Assembly: GCA_013361975.1 (NCBI GenBank)
Contig: JABFXB010000419.1
Span: 1 to 9,682, forward strand
DNA from: Dermatophilaceae bacterium
Lineage (GTDB): Bacteria > Actinomycetota > Actinomycetes > Actinomycetales > Dermatophilaceae
DNA length: 9,682 bases
Reading direction: 5' to 3'
In this document: positions 1-8,029 of the stretch, one piece after another
How positions within the stretch are numbered: position 1 is the first letter of the stretch
Layout: each line of letters starts with the position of its first letter
The notes under the pieces: model-generated
Database searches by the model: none
What the model saw: the letters and a program-made list of their open reading frames with translations, nothing else
What the model was told of the DNA's origin: nothing
Position numbers and translations under genes: made by a program

Positions 1-137
1 CGGCGCCCATCGAGGACCACGACGAGCTGCGGTGGCTCGAGCTCGACGACCTGTACGCCGTGGCCTGGCTGCCGGCCGACCTGCCCATCGTCGAGCAGCT
101 CCAGGCCCTGCTCGGACCACCGCCCCGCAGCAGGTGA
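1..137 (+). CDS. mutT2: NUDIX hydrolase, C-terminal fragment (MutT2-like)
   Basis: Only the last 44 codons are present, read from base 3 to a TGA at 135-137; the catalytic NUDIX box lies outside the window. The visible tail reads EDHDELRWLELDDL, then WLPADLPIVEQL. This is the usual end of small actinobacterial MutT-type NUDIX proteins: an acidic and His-rich strand, the RWL element, then a W-x-PAD-x-P-I-V helix. Family knowledge: these enzymes hydrolyse damaged or surplus nucleoside triphosphates (8-oxo-dGTP, dCTP or 5-methyl-dCTP for mycobacterial MutT2) to monophosphates in the cytosol. Position supports MutT2, because in M. tuberculosis mutT2 lies just before the narGHJI-typA stretch and here typA follows directly. 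Substrate cannot be judged from this fragment, so the symbol is tentative. Confidence 0.68.
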   Translation, partial: APIEDHDELRWLELDDLYAVAWLPADLPIVEQLQALLGPPPRSR

Positions 138-154
138 GGCACCCTCGCGCGCCG

Positions 155-172
155 CTGCCACTCCTGCCACTC
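155..172. repeat. 9-bp perfect tandem repeat in the typA leader
   Basis: CTGCCACTC occurs twice, back to back, at 155-163 and 164-172, between the NUDIX stop codon and typA. It is followed by ATTGCACAC, which keeps part of the pattern. It may be a direct-repeat protein-binding site or a chance duplication. No known box was recognised. Confidence 0.5.
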
Positions 173-197
173 ATTGCACACCCAGCACTGGCCCCAA

Positions 198-215
198 GGG
201 TGGTCAGGACCACCC
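198..215. promoter_or_regulatory. 18-bp palindrome upstream of typA
   Basis: GGGTGGTC at 198-205 and GACCACCC at 208-215 are perfect reverse complements separated by AG. As DNA this looks like an operator half-site pair. As RNA it would fold into a very GC-rich hairpin (7 bp with a CAGG loop) ending 25 nt before the typA start. No T-run follows, so a classical intrinsic terminator for the NUDIX gene is not supported. No convincing TAnnnT -10 element was found in the 103-bp gap. Confidence 0.45.
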
Positions 216-240
216 CCGAAACCCTGAGAGACTGTTCCCC

Positions 241-2139
<1,899 letters not shown>

Positions 2140-2146
2140 TCGACCG

Positions 2147-3934
2147 GTGCGCGCCGTAGGACGCGGGCTGAGGAGGTCACTGGCCGCTGGGGTCGGTGCT
2201 GCCCTCCTGGCGACGGGTGCCGCGGCGTGCACGGGCCTGGGCGACACGTCGGCGCAGAGCGCCGTCCCGCCCGGCCCATCCGCGGAGCAGGTCTCGGGGG
2301 CGGCGGGCGCGGGCGGACAGCCCGGCGGCACGCTGCAGGTCCTCGTCGCGGGCACCATCGCGACGTGGGACCCGCAGCTGATGTACGTCGGTCCGGAGGC
2401 GTTCTTCGCCCAGCGCACCTTCGCCAGGGGCCTCACGGCATACGGCACCGGGGCGCATCAGCGCGAGATCCAGGGCGACCTCGCGACCGATGCGGGCACG
2501 CCGTCCGACGGGGCGCGCTCCTGGAGCTTCACCCTCCGTGAGGGCCTCCAGTGGCAGGACGGCTCGCCCATCACCTGCGACGACGTGCGCCACGGCGTGG
2601 CCCGCACCTTCGACCGGCGCACCCACGTCGGGGGCACCAACTACGCCAGCTACCTGCTCGACATGCCCACGCGGGTCACGGCCGAGGGCCTCGAGAAGCC
2701 GGTCTACGCCGGCCCCTCCGACACGGCCCACCAGGGCGACTTCGACCGCGCCGTGTCGTGCACGGGGCGCACCGTCACCTTCAAGCTGCGCGACGCCGAG
2801 CCGGACTTCCCGCACATCGTCGCGCTGCCCGAGTTCGCGCCCCGCAAGGCCGCGGCCGACACGAAGACCGACAAGGCGTCGTATGCCGTCATGTCGAGCG
2901 GGCCCTACCGCCTCAAGGCGCCGTGGGTCGTCGGCAAGGGCGGCACCTTCGTGCGCAACGAGCACTGGGACCCGCGCACCGACCCGATCCGGCACGCCTA
3001 CCCCGACGAGATCCAGGTCACCTCGGGGCTCGACGAGTCGACGGTGATCCAGCGGCTGCTCAACCAGCAGGCCGACGACGCGTACGCCGTGTCGTGGGTG
3101 CAGGCGAGCCCGACGCTGCGCAACCAGGCCGGCACCGACCTCCAGGCCCGGCTGACATTCCCCTACACGGGCAACGTCGACTACCTGGCCGTCAACATGC
3201 GCAGCAAGGCGCTGGCCGACCCTGCCGTGCGCCGGGCGCTCGCGACCTCGACCAACCGCGCCACCTACGTCGCCGCCATGGGCGGCGAGGATGCGGGCAC
3301 GCCGACCTGGTCGATCCTGTCTCCGGCGGTCTACCCCGAGTCGGTCGAGCCACCGGCCGGCACCGGCGTCGAGGGCGACCCCGAGGCGGCCCGGCGGATG
3401 CTCCAGCAGGCAGGCGTCAAGCTGCCGGTCAAGCTTCGCGTCGTCTACGCGCGCTCCGTGCTGGCCGACAAGGCCTACGCCGCCCTGGTCGCCGGGTGGG
3501 GGCGCGCGGGCTTCGAGGTCGAGCTCAAGGGCGTCGCTCCGGAGGAGTACTACGAGGAGATCGAGAAGCCCACATCGGTCAACTCCTACGACGTCTTCCG
3601 TGGCGTGTGGACTCCCGACTGGCCGTCGGCGGGCGGCGTGCTGCCGGCGCTCTTCGACCCGCGCATCAACATCGACTCCTCCGGCCCGGGCCAGGACGTC
3701 GGCTACTTCTCCGACGACGCCGTGAACGCGCTCGTCGACAAGGCCGACGCGACGGCAGACCCCGCCGCCCGGGCCAAGGTCTGGGAGCAGGCCGACAGCC
3801 GGATCCGCAGCCAGGGTGGCTACATCGCGCTGTCGGCCACCAAGGCCCTCCACCTGCACGGGGCCGGCGTCAAGTCCTACGAGGATCACAGCATCGGCGG
3901 CATCGTCGACCTCGCCACCGTGTCGGTGCGCTGA
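2147..3934 (+). CDS. Family-5 substrate-binding lipoprotein, LpqW-position orphan
   Basis: This is a 595-residue extracytoplasmic solute-binding protein of the SBP_bac_5 (peptide/nickel/oligopeptide) fold, starting at GTG. The N-terminus has Arg at 2, 6, 9 and 10, a hydrophobic stretch 11-27, and Cys28 in GAAAC, a weak lipobox (Ala rather than Leu at -3). A Gly/Ala/Pro/Ser-rich linker runs to about 58. The family pattern then follows: TLQVLVAGTIATWDPQ (62-77), SFTLREGLQWQDGSPI (127-142), SGPYRL (251-256) and NEHWDPRTDPIR (271-282). Cys144 and Cys205 could form an exported disulfide. GTG is the only plausible start, 7 bp after typA; the ribosome site is weak (GAGGG 2131-2135). No permease or ATPase genes lie nearby, so transport is unproven. 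In M. tuberculosis the gene after typA is lpqW, an SBP-fold lipoprotein that controls PIM/lipomannan synthesis instead of import. Orthology is inferred from position, so no symbol is given. Confidence 0.88.
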   Translation: MRAVGRGLRRSLAAGVGAALLATGAAACTGLGDTSAQSAVPPGPSAEQVSGAAGAGGQPGGTLQVLVAGTIATWDPQLMYVGPEAFFAQRTFARGLTAYGTGAHQREIQGDLATDAGTPSDGARSWSFTLREGLQWQDGSPITCDDVRHGVARTFDRRTHVGGTNYASYLLDMPTRVTAEGLEKPVYAGPSDTAHQGDFDRAVSCTGRTVTFKLRDAEPDFPHIVALPEFAPRKAAADTKTDKASYAVMSSGPYRLKAPWVVGKGGTFVRNEHWDPRTDPIRHAYPDEIQVTSGLDESTVIQRLLNQQADDAYAVSWVQASPTLRNQAGTDLQARLTFPYTGNVDYLAVNMRSKALADPAVRRALATSTNRATYVAAMGGEDAGTPTWSILSPAVYPESVEPPAGTGVEGDPEAARRMLQQAGVKLPVKLRVVYARSVLADKAYAALVAGWGRAGFEVELKGVAPEEYYEEIEKPTSVNSYDVFRGVWTPDWPSAGGVLPALFDPRINIDSSGPGQDVGYFSDDAVNALVDKADATADPAARAKVWEQADSRIRSQGGYIALSATKALHLHGAGVKSYEDHSIGGIVDLATVSVR

Positions 3935-3964
3935 CTGCCGGACCGCCCTCCGCCGAACCGACCC

Positions 3965-3971
3965 GAGAGGA
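3965..3971 (+). promoter_or_regulatory. Ribosome binding site deciding the mshB start
   Basis: GAGAGGA lies 5 nt before the GTG at 3977. It fixes that GTG as the start, which puts the metal-binding AHPDDE motif at residues 9-14, as expected for the family. Confidence 0.7.
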
Positions 3972-3976
3972 CTCCC

Positions 3977-4909
3977 GTGGCGCGCCTGCTCCTCGTCCAC
4001 GCCCACCCCGACGACGAGACGCTGACGTGTGGCGTCACGATGGCCCACCACGTGGCGCGCGGCGACGACGTGCACGTGCTGACGTGCACGCTCGGCGAGG
4101 AGGGCGAGGTCATCCCCCCGGCGCTCGCACACCTCGAGGGCGACCCGTCCGACGCGCTCGGCCCCTACCGGCACGGCGAGCTGACGCGAGCCCTGTCGCG
4201 CATCGGCGCGACGATGCACGTCCTCGGCGCCGACGAGCCGACGGGGCGGCTGTCCCGCTACCGCGACTCCGGCATGGCCGGGTCGCCGGCCGCTGCGCGG
4301 GCGGAGGCCTTCGCCGCGGCCGACCTCGACGAGGCCGCCGCGCTCGTGGCCGACGTGCTGCGGCGGCTGCGGCCCGACGTCGTCGTCACCTACGACGAGC
4401 ACGGCGGCTACGGGCACCCCGACCACGTGCAGACGCACCGGGTCACCCGGCGCGCCCTGCAGCTGCTGGACGCCTCCGAGCTGCCCGCCCGCACGTACGA
4501 GATCCTCACACCGATCGGGTGGGCGCGCGAGGACCGCGCCTGGCTCGCGTCGGCCGACCCTGCGCAGCTGGACACCGGGGCGTGGTGGCGCGACCCGGAG
4601 CTCGGGGGAGTGGCGGCTGCGCTCGGTCCCGACGCCCCGTCGCTCGTGGTGCCCGGGGCGGACGACCCGTTCGCGCCCTCGGTGGTCGACGACGACGCCG
4701 TGACCCACGTCGTGCACGACGACGCGGCACGGGCCGTGAAGAACGACGCCCTGCGGGCCCACGCGACCCAGGTGCTCGTGGCGAGCGACGACGTGCACGC
4801 CCTCTCGAACCTCATCGCGGTGCGCACGACGGCGCGCGAGGGCTTCCGCCAGGTCGACCCCGTCACCTGGCAGCCCACCGGCCGCCGCGGCACCGACCTC
4901 CTCGCCTGA
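3977..4909 (+). CDS. mshB: Mycothiol biosynthesis deacetylase MshB (GlcNAc-Ins deacetylase)
   Basis: MshB is a zinc amidase that removes acetate from 1-D-myo-inositol 2-acetamido-2-deoxy-glucopyranoside (GlcNAc-Ins) to give GlcN-Ins, a step of mycothiol synthesis in the cytosol. The protein has 310 residues, like the ~300 of the M. tuberculosis enzyme. By comparison with that enzyme, the zinc ligands are His10, Asp13 (in HAHPDDE) and His150 (in GYGHPDH, 144-150), the catalytic base is Asp12, and Tyr145 matches the mobile active-site Tyr142. The signature TCTLGEEGEVI (36-46) favours MshB over the paralogue Mca, which has a TLTGGERGEI-type sequence there. RDSGMAG (96-102) is also MshB-like. The C-terminal half has HATQV (262-266) and a TDLLA end. 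The gene sits 42 bp after the lipoprotein gene and is probably in the typA operon. Confidence 0.93.
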   Translation: MARLLLVHAHPDDETLTCGVTMAHHVARGDDVHVLTCTLGEEGEVIPPALAHLEGDPSDALGPYRHGELTRALSRIGATMHVLGADEPTGRLSRYRDSGMAGSPAAARAEAFAAADLDEAAALVADVLRRLRPDVVVTYDEHGGYGHPDHVQTHRVTRRALQLLDASELPARTYEILTPIGWAREDRAWLASADPAQLDTGAWWRDPELGGVAAALGPDAPSLVVPGADDPFAPSVVDDDAVTHVVHDDAARAVKNDALRAHATQVLVASDDVHALSNLIAVRTTAREGFRQVDPVTWQPTGRRGTDLLA

Positions 4910-4929
4910 CCCGCCTGACCCGCCTGACC
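4903..4929 (+). repeat. Three 9-bp repeats triplicating the mshB stop codon
   Basis: CGCCTGACC occurs three times with no gap (4903-4911, 4912-4920, 4921-4929). The first copy contains the mshB stop TGA (4907-4909). Because the unit is 9 bp, the TGAs at 4916-4918 and 4925-4927 are in the same frame, so mshB ends with three in-frame stops. Slipped-strand duplication is the likely origin. Confidence 0.85.
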
Positions 4930-5007
4930 GATCGAGAGAACGCGTAGTCACCGGATGCTCGATCTCGCGAGCACGACGTCGCCCGCCTGCCCTGATCGAG
5001 AGAACGC
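4921..5007. repeat. Duplicated ~24-bp module with a 14-bp perfect core
   Basis: GATCGAGAGAACGC is found at 4930-4943 and again at 4994-5007, 64 bp apart. The match extends leftwards: CGCCTGACC (4921-4929) in copy one and CGCCTGCCCT (4984-4993) in copy two, differing by one substitution and one extra base. Between them, CTCGATC (4959-4965) is the reverse complement of the GATCGAG start of both cores, so it could pair with either copy as competing 7-bp stems. A small inverted repeat, TGCTCG/CGAGCA with a 6-nt loop, lies at 4956-4973. Together with the hairpin at 4988-5015 this fills most of the mshB-VanW gap; the remainder shows nothing recognisable except a weak promoter candidate. Confidence 0.7.
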
Positions 5008-5015
5008 TCAGGGCA
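4988..5015. terminator. 8-bp stem hairpin, possible terminator after mshB
   Basis: TGCCCTGA (4988-4995) and TCAGGGCA (5008-5015) form a perfect 8-bp stem around a 12-nt loop holding most of the repeated GAGAGAACGC core. There is no T-run downstream, which is common for actinobacterial hairpin terminators, so termination of the typA-mshB operon is plausible. A protein-binding site or leader structure for the next gene is an alternative. Confidence 0.4.
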
Positions 5016-5078
5016 ACGATCGCGTCACGGGCACGCGACTCGAGGACGCGCCTCGCCGAAATGTCGCTCCGTGGGCGT

Positions 5079-5084
5079 TACCGT
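5079..5084 (+). promoter_or_regulatory. Candidate -10 element for the VanW gene
   Basis: TACCGT fits the actinobacterial TAnnnT -10 pattern and lies 30 nt before the ATG at 5115, giving a leader of about 24 nt that would include the ribosome site. No good TTGACA-like -35 is seen, so support is weak. Confidence 0.25.
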
Positions 5085-5114
5085 CGTGCCACCCGATCCC
5101 CGACCGGAGAGCCG

Positions 5115-6851
5115 ATGTCCGACGACCCGTACGTGCCGCACCGCGAAGCTCGCCGCGAGCGCCGATCCACCGCGCTGCGCCTCCTCGTCGCCGTGGTCGT
5201 GCTCGGAGGCGGCTACGCAGGGCTGTGCACCTGGTCGTCGGAACACGTGCCCGCGACGGTGTCGGTGGGTGGCATCCAGGTCGGTGGCATGACGCCCGAA
5301 GCCGCACGGGCCGCCATCGACAAAGGGTCCCGTTCGCTGCTCGACACGCCCATCGCGCTGACGGTGCCGGGCCGCGCCGACGCCGTGCAGGTCGTGCCGC
5401 GTGAAGCCGGGCTGAGCGTCGACGCGGACCGGTCGATCGACGGGCTCACCGGGTTCACGCTCGACCCCCGGAGGGTCTGGGACAAGCTGACCGGCTCCGT
5501 CGAGGCGCCACTGCTCACGAGCGGCGACGACGACCGGCTCACCGCCTACCTCGAGAAGCTCGCGCCCAGTGTGGCCGTGGCTCCCGTCGAGGGGCGGGTG
5601 ACCTTCCCGGGCGGCTCGGTGGCGGTCGACCTGCCGGTGCCCGGACGCACGCTCGACATCGCGGCCACGAAGCTGGCCCTGCGCAAGGCGTTCCCCGACT
5701 CGACCGAGGCGACGGCGGCGGTCCGTGAGACGGAGCCGCAGGTCAGCGCCGAGACGGTCCAGCAGACCGCCGACCAGTTCGGCAGCACCGCCATGTCGCG
5801 GCCCCTGACGCTCGTCAGCGGCGCCAGCCGGGCCATGCTGGCGCCGGCGGAGTACGCCTCGATGGTGTCCGTGGTGCCCGATGGCGCGGGCGGGCTCAAG
5901 CCGAAGTTCGACGAGCAGGCCCTCACGAAGCTCGTCTCGACGAAGGTGCGGGCGACGACGCGCGCGGCGAGCAGCGCTCGCTGGGTCTTCGAGGCGAACA
6001 ACGGCAAGCCGCGCCTGGTGCCCTCCGTGGACGGTCTCGCGGTCGACGAGGACGCCCTCGGCAAGCGCGTCGTCGCCGCGATCTCGGGCACCAACCGCAC
6101 GGTCGACGTGAGTCCCTCGGTCGCGCGCCCGCCGTTCACCACCCAGGACGCCCAGAAGGCCGGAGTGACGACGATGGTCGTGGACTTCAAGAGCCCCTTC
6201 CCGACCAACGACACGACCCGCACCAACAACCTCGTCGTGGCGACGAAGCGCATCAACGGCACGTACGTGCCACCGGGAGGCACCTTCAGCCTCAACGGGA
6301 TCCTGGGCGAGCGCACCACCGACAAGGGGTACGCCGACGGCACCGTGATCATCGACGGCCGGTTGACGCGAGGCACGGGCGGCGGCATCAGCCAGGTCTC
6401 GACCGTGATCTACAACATGGCCTACTTCGCCGGGGCCGACATCCAGGAGTTCACGCCGCACGCCTTCTTCATCCCGCGCTACCCGGAAGGCCGCGAGGCG
6501 ACGGTGTACTGGCCGAGCGTGGACAACCGGTGGAAGAACGACACGGGCCACGGGATGCTCCTGCAGACCTGGGTCGAGGGTGGCTTCGTCCACGGCCGTG
6601 TCTGGAGCACGAAGACCTGGGACATCAAGTCGGTCAAGGGTCCGCGGCGAAACGTCGTGCCGCCCAAGACGATTCGCAGCAACAGCCTCAAGTGCTACCC
6701 GCAGCAGCCGAACCCTGGCTTCGACGTCACCGTCACCAGGCAGTGGTTCCGCACCGGCACGACGACGCTCGTGAAGAGCGAGTCGGTCCGCACGCACTAC
6801 ATCCCCGAGGACCACATCGTCTGCACCAACCCGGCGGCCACCCCGCCGTGA
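5115..6851 (+). CDS. Membrane-anchored VanW-family protein with PG_binding_4-like domains
   Basis: The protein has 578 residues from the ATG at 5115, chosen because GGAG (5106-5109) lies 5 nt upstream; an in-frame ATG at 5061 lacks such a site. A basic cytoplasmic tail (HREARRERR, 9-17) precedes one membrane segment (about 20-38), so the rest is outside the cell. Residues 46-120 and roughly 210-330 resemble PG_binding_4 modules: VGGIQVGGMTPEAARAAI, later an LKPKFDEQALTKLV helix and VPSVDGLAVDEDAL. The VanW domain spans about 355-505, with VPPGGTFSLN (385-394), GYADG (405-409), GGGISQVST (422-430) and NDTGHGMLL (475-483). Cys527 and Cys570 in the C-terminal tail could pair. VanW occurs in some glycopeptide-resistance clusters, but its activity is not known and most members are unrelated to resistance; a cell-wall role is inferred. 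It is probably transcribed separately from mshB. Confidence 0.88.
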   Translation: MSDDPYVPHREARRERRSTALRLLVAVVVLGGGYAGLCTWSSEHVPATVSVGGIQVGGMTPEAARAAIDKGSRSLLDTPIALTVPGRADAVQVVPREAGLSVDADRSIDGLTGFTLDPRRVWDKLTGSVEAPLLTSGDDDRLTAYLEKLAPSVAVAPVEGRVTFPGGSVAVDLPVPGRTLDIAATKLALRKAFPDSTEATAAVRETEPQVSAETVQQTADQFGSTAMSRPLTLVSGASRAMLAPAEYASMVSVVPDGAGGLKPKFDEQALTKLVSTKVRATTRAASSARWVFEANNGKPRLVPSVDGLAVDEDALGKRVVAAISGTNRTVDVSPSVARPPFTTQDAQKAGVTTMVVDFKSPFPTNDTTRTNNLVVATKRINGTYVPPGGTFSLNGILGERTTDKGYADGTVIIDGRLTRGTGGGISQVSTVIYNMAYFAGADIQEFTPHAFFIPRYPEGREATVYWPSVDNRWKNDTGHGMLLQTWVEGGFVHGRVWSTKTWDIKSVKGPRRNVVPPKTIRSNSLKCYPQQPNPGFDVTVTRQWFRTGTTTLVKSESVRTHYIPEDHIVCTNPAATPP

Positions 6852-6861
6852 CCGACGGTCA
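6849..6861. repeat. 13-bp palindrome spanning both convergent stop codons
   Basis: TGACCGACGGTCA is a perfect inverted repeat (6-bp arms around a central A). Its left end is the forward TGA of the VanW gene (6849-6851) and its right end is the reverse-strand TGA of the acetyltransferase gene (6859-6861). The genes are separated by 7 bp. The stem is too short for a strong terminator by itself. Confidence 0.6.
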
Positions 6862-7968
6862 GGCGGAGGCCCGCGCCACGTAGGTGTACTCGTGGTGCAC
6901 CGTGAAGCCGAGGTCGTCCCAGAACGCGACCCCCGCCTGGTTGTCGCCCGAGACCTGGATGTACATGGCCGGCATGTTGTTCTCGCGGGCCACCATGGCA
7001 GCCGCCGACACGATCGTCGTGGCCACGCCCGTACGCCGGTGGCCGGGGTGCACCCAGAGGCCGAAGATCCCGGCCCAGCCCGGGTGGATCGCCAGCCGGG
7101 CCAGGCCGATGATCGCGTTCGTCGCCGGGTCGCGCACCGAGAGGAAGAGCTGGCCCTCGCTGCCGGTGAGCACCGCCTCGGTCGCACCGGGCACGACGGG
7201 GCGCTGCTCGGCGTAGGCGGTCAGCCAGTCGAGCTGCAGCTGCGCGTCGGCCGTGACGGGAGAGGACTGCCCGGTGAGCGGCGGCACCCCAGCGGAGGGC
7301 CCCGTCATGACGAGCACGCGCTGCCAGCTCTCGTGGCCCCCGCCCACGACGTAGCCGCGCTCCAGCAGCGCGGCCACCGTGGGCTGCTCGGCGGGCTCGA
7401 AGCCGGTCTCGCCGTGCACCTGGAAGATCGCGGGGCGGTCACGGTCGGCGTACCACTTCTCGGTGAAGTCGATCGCCCGGTCGAGGGGCAGGCTCGGGTC
7501 GCCGACGACGAGCGCGGAGTTGGCGCGTCCGGTGAAGCCGCCTGAGGCGCGCAGCACCCAGTCGCCCAGCCCGCTGCGGTCGACGGCCTGCCACCCCTTG
7601 GCCATGAGCTTCTCGAGGTCGTCGGCCGAGACCCGCTCGTGCGGGCGGCCGGCGCGGCTCGCCGGCGGGGGGACGTCCTTGGCGGCGAGCACGTCGGCGC
7701 GGATCAGCTTCACCCGCTCGGTCCTCGTGTCGACGATGAGGAAGTCGGTGTTGCGCGCGACGAGCTCGCCGACGAAGTCGGTCGCAGCGGCGCCCTGGCC
7801 CTCCTCGAGGCGGTAGCGGACGACGACGCGGCTGCCGATGGTCAGGCCCGCGGTGAGCCGGTGCCCCGGGGTGTCGGCGTTGCCCGCTGCACCCGTCTCG
7901 GGGCCCGTCTCGGAAGCGGTCTCGGGACCAGTCTCATCGGTGGGGCCGTGCGTGGGCTCGCCGTTCAT
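6859..7968 (-). CDS. GNAT-family N-acetyltransferase with N-terminal SH3-like domain (Rv0428c type)
   Basis: The protein is 369 residues from the ATG at 7968. Order of parts: a low-complexity ET(G/A)(P/S) repeat tail (11-26); a small beta-barrel-like domain (43-100, IGSRVVVRYRLEEG and DFLIVDTRTERVKLIRADVL); a middle region with WVLRASGGFTGRANSAL (137-153) and LLERGY (201-206); and a C-terminal GNAT domain (about 245-366). The GNAT domain has the acetyl-CoA pyrophosphate loop RRTGVA (311-316) and the motif B element DNQAGVAFWDDLGF (342-355). The layout matches the mycobacterial Rv0428c-like group, soluble acetyltransferases whose substrates are not settled. In-frame ATGs also exist at 8031 (which would overlap the ferredoxin start) and 7977. 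No start has a clear ribosome site, but a TAGTAT -10 places a transcript start at or next to 7968, favouring a leaderless mRNA. Confidence 0.85.
   Translation of the reverse strand: MNGEPTHGPTDETGPETASETGPETGAAGNADTPGHRLTAGLTIGSRVVVRYRLEEGQGAAATDFVGELVARNTDFLIVDTRTERVKLIRADVLAAKDVPPPASRAGRPHERVSADDLEKLMAKGWQAVDRSGLGDWVLRASGGFTGRANSALVVGDPSLPLDRAIDFTEKWYADRDRPAIFQVHGETGFEPAEQPTVAALLERGYVVGGGHESWQRVLVMTGPSAGVPPLTGQSSPVTADAQLQLDWLTAYAEQRPVVPGATEAVLTGSEGQLFLSVRDPATNAIIGLARLAIHPGWAGIFGLWVHPGHRRTGVATTIVSAAAMVARENNMPAMYIQVSGDNQAGVAFWDDLGFTVHHEYTYVARASA
7895..7936. repeat. 12-bp minisatellite in the acetyltransferase 5' end
   Basis: GTCTC(G/A) recurs with an exact 12-bp period at 7895, 7907, 7919 and 7931. 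On the reverse strand this encodes four 4-residue units of the form (D/P/S)ET(G/A), a disordered acidic N-terminal tail. Copy number is likely to vary between strains. Confidence 0.7.
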
Positions 7969-7975
7969 GTCCGGC

Positions 7976-7981
7976 ATACTA
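7976..7981 (-). promoter_or_regulatory. -10 element for the acetyltransferase, in the divergent region
   Basis: On the reverse strand TAGTAT fits the TAnnnT consensus and is followed by 7 nt and then the ATG at 7968, the spacing of leaderless actinobacterial genes. A TTCGGG about 18 bp upstream is a weak -35. On the forward strand the overlapping CATACT (7975-7980) could serve the ferredoxin gene with a leader of about 40 nt, so the two promoters may share one AT-rich spot. Confidence 0.45.
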
Positions 7982-8029
7982 GGCGGTGCAGCATCCGCTC
8001 CCGAACGCTCCACAGGAGGCCCGCTCCCC

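Noticed and set aside
2171..2176. AGGAGG inside the start of the lipoprotein gene
   Set aside because: It is a perfect ribosome-site sequence, but no in-frame ATG or GTG follows at usable distance (only a CTG 3 nt on). It encodes Arg9-Arg10 of the signal peptide.
2551..4947. 798-codon forward open frame offset from the lipoprotein and mshB frames
   Set aside because: It is rich in Arg, Pro, Gly and Ala, has no motifs, and overlaps two well-supported genes completely.
2177..4951. 924-codon reverse-strand open frame spanning the lipoprotein and mshB genes
   Set aside because: It runs unbroken across two real genes and the gap between them. The translation is low-complexity RR/GV/HD-rich, typical of antisense frames in high-GC DNA. 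Length alone is not evidence here.
5061..5063. Upstream in-frame ATG for the VanW protein
   Set aside because: It lacks a ribosome site and would add 18 residues before the basic tail; the ATG at 5115 has GGAG at good spacing.
4955..5404. 149-codon open frame beginning in the mshB-VanW gap
   Set aside because: It has no ribosome site, runs into the VanW gene in another frame, and its composition is Arg/Pro-rich shadow type. The repeats and hairpin fit a non-coding gap better.
5115..6851. Glycopeptide-resistance gene (vanW sense)
   Set aside because: VanW-domain proteins with PG_binding_4 modules are widespread in non-resistant Actinobacteria, and no vanHAX, vanRS or related genes are nearby.
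5025..7187. 720-codon reverse-strand open frame opposite the VanW gene
   Set aside because: It is a shadow frame that also overlaps the acetyltransferase gene in another frame; no recognisable domain.
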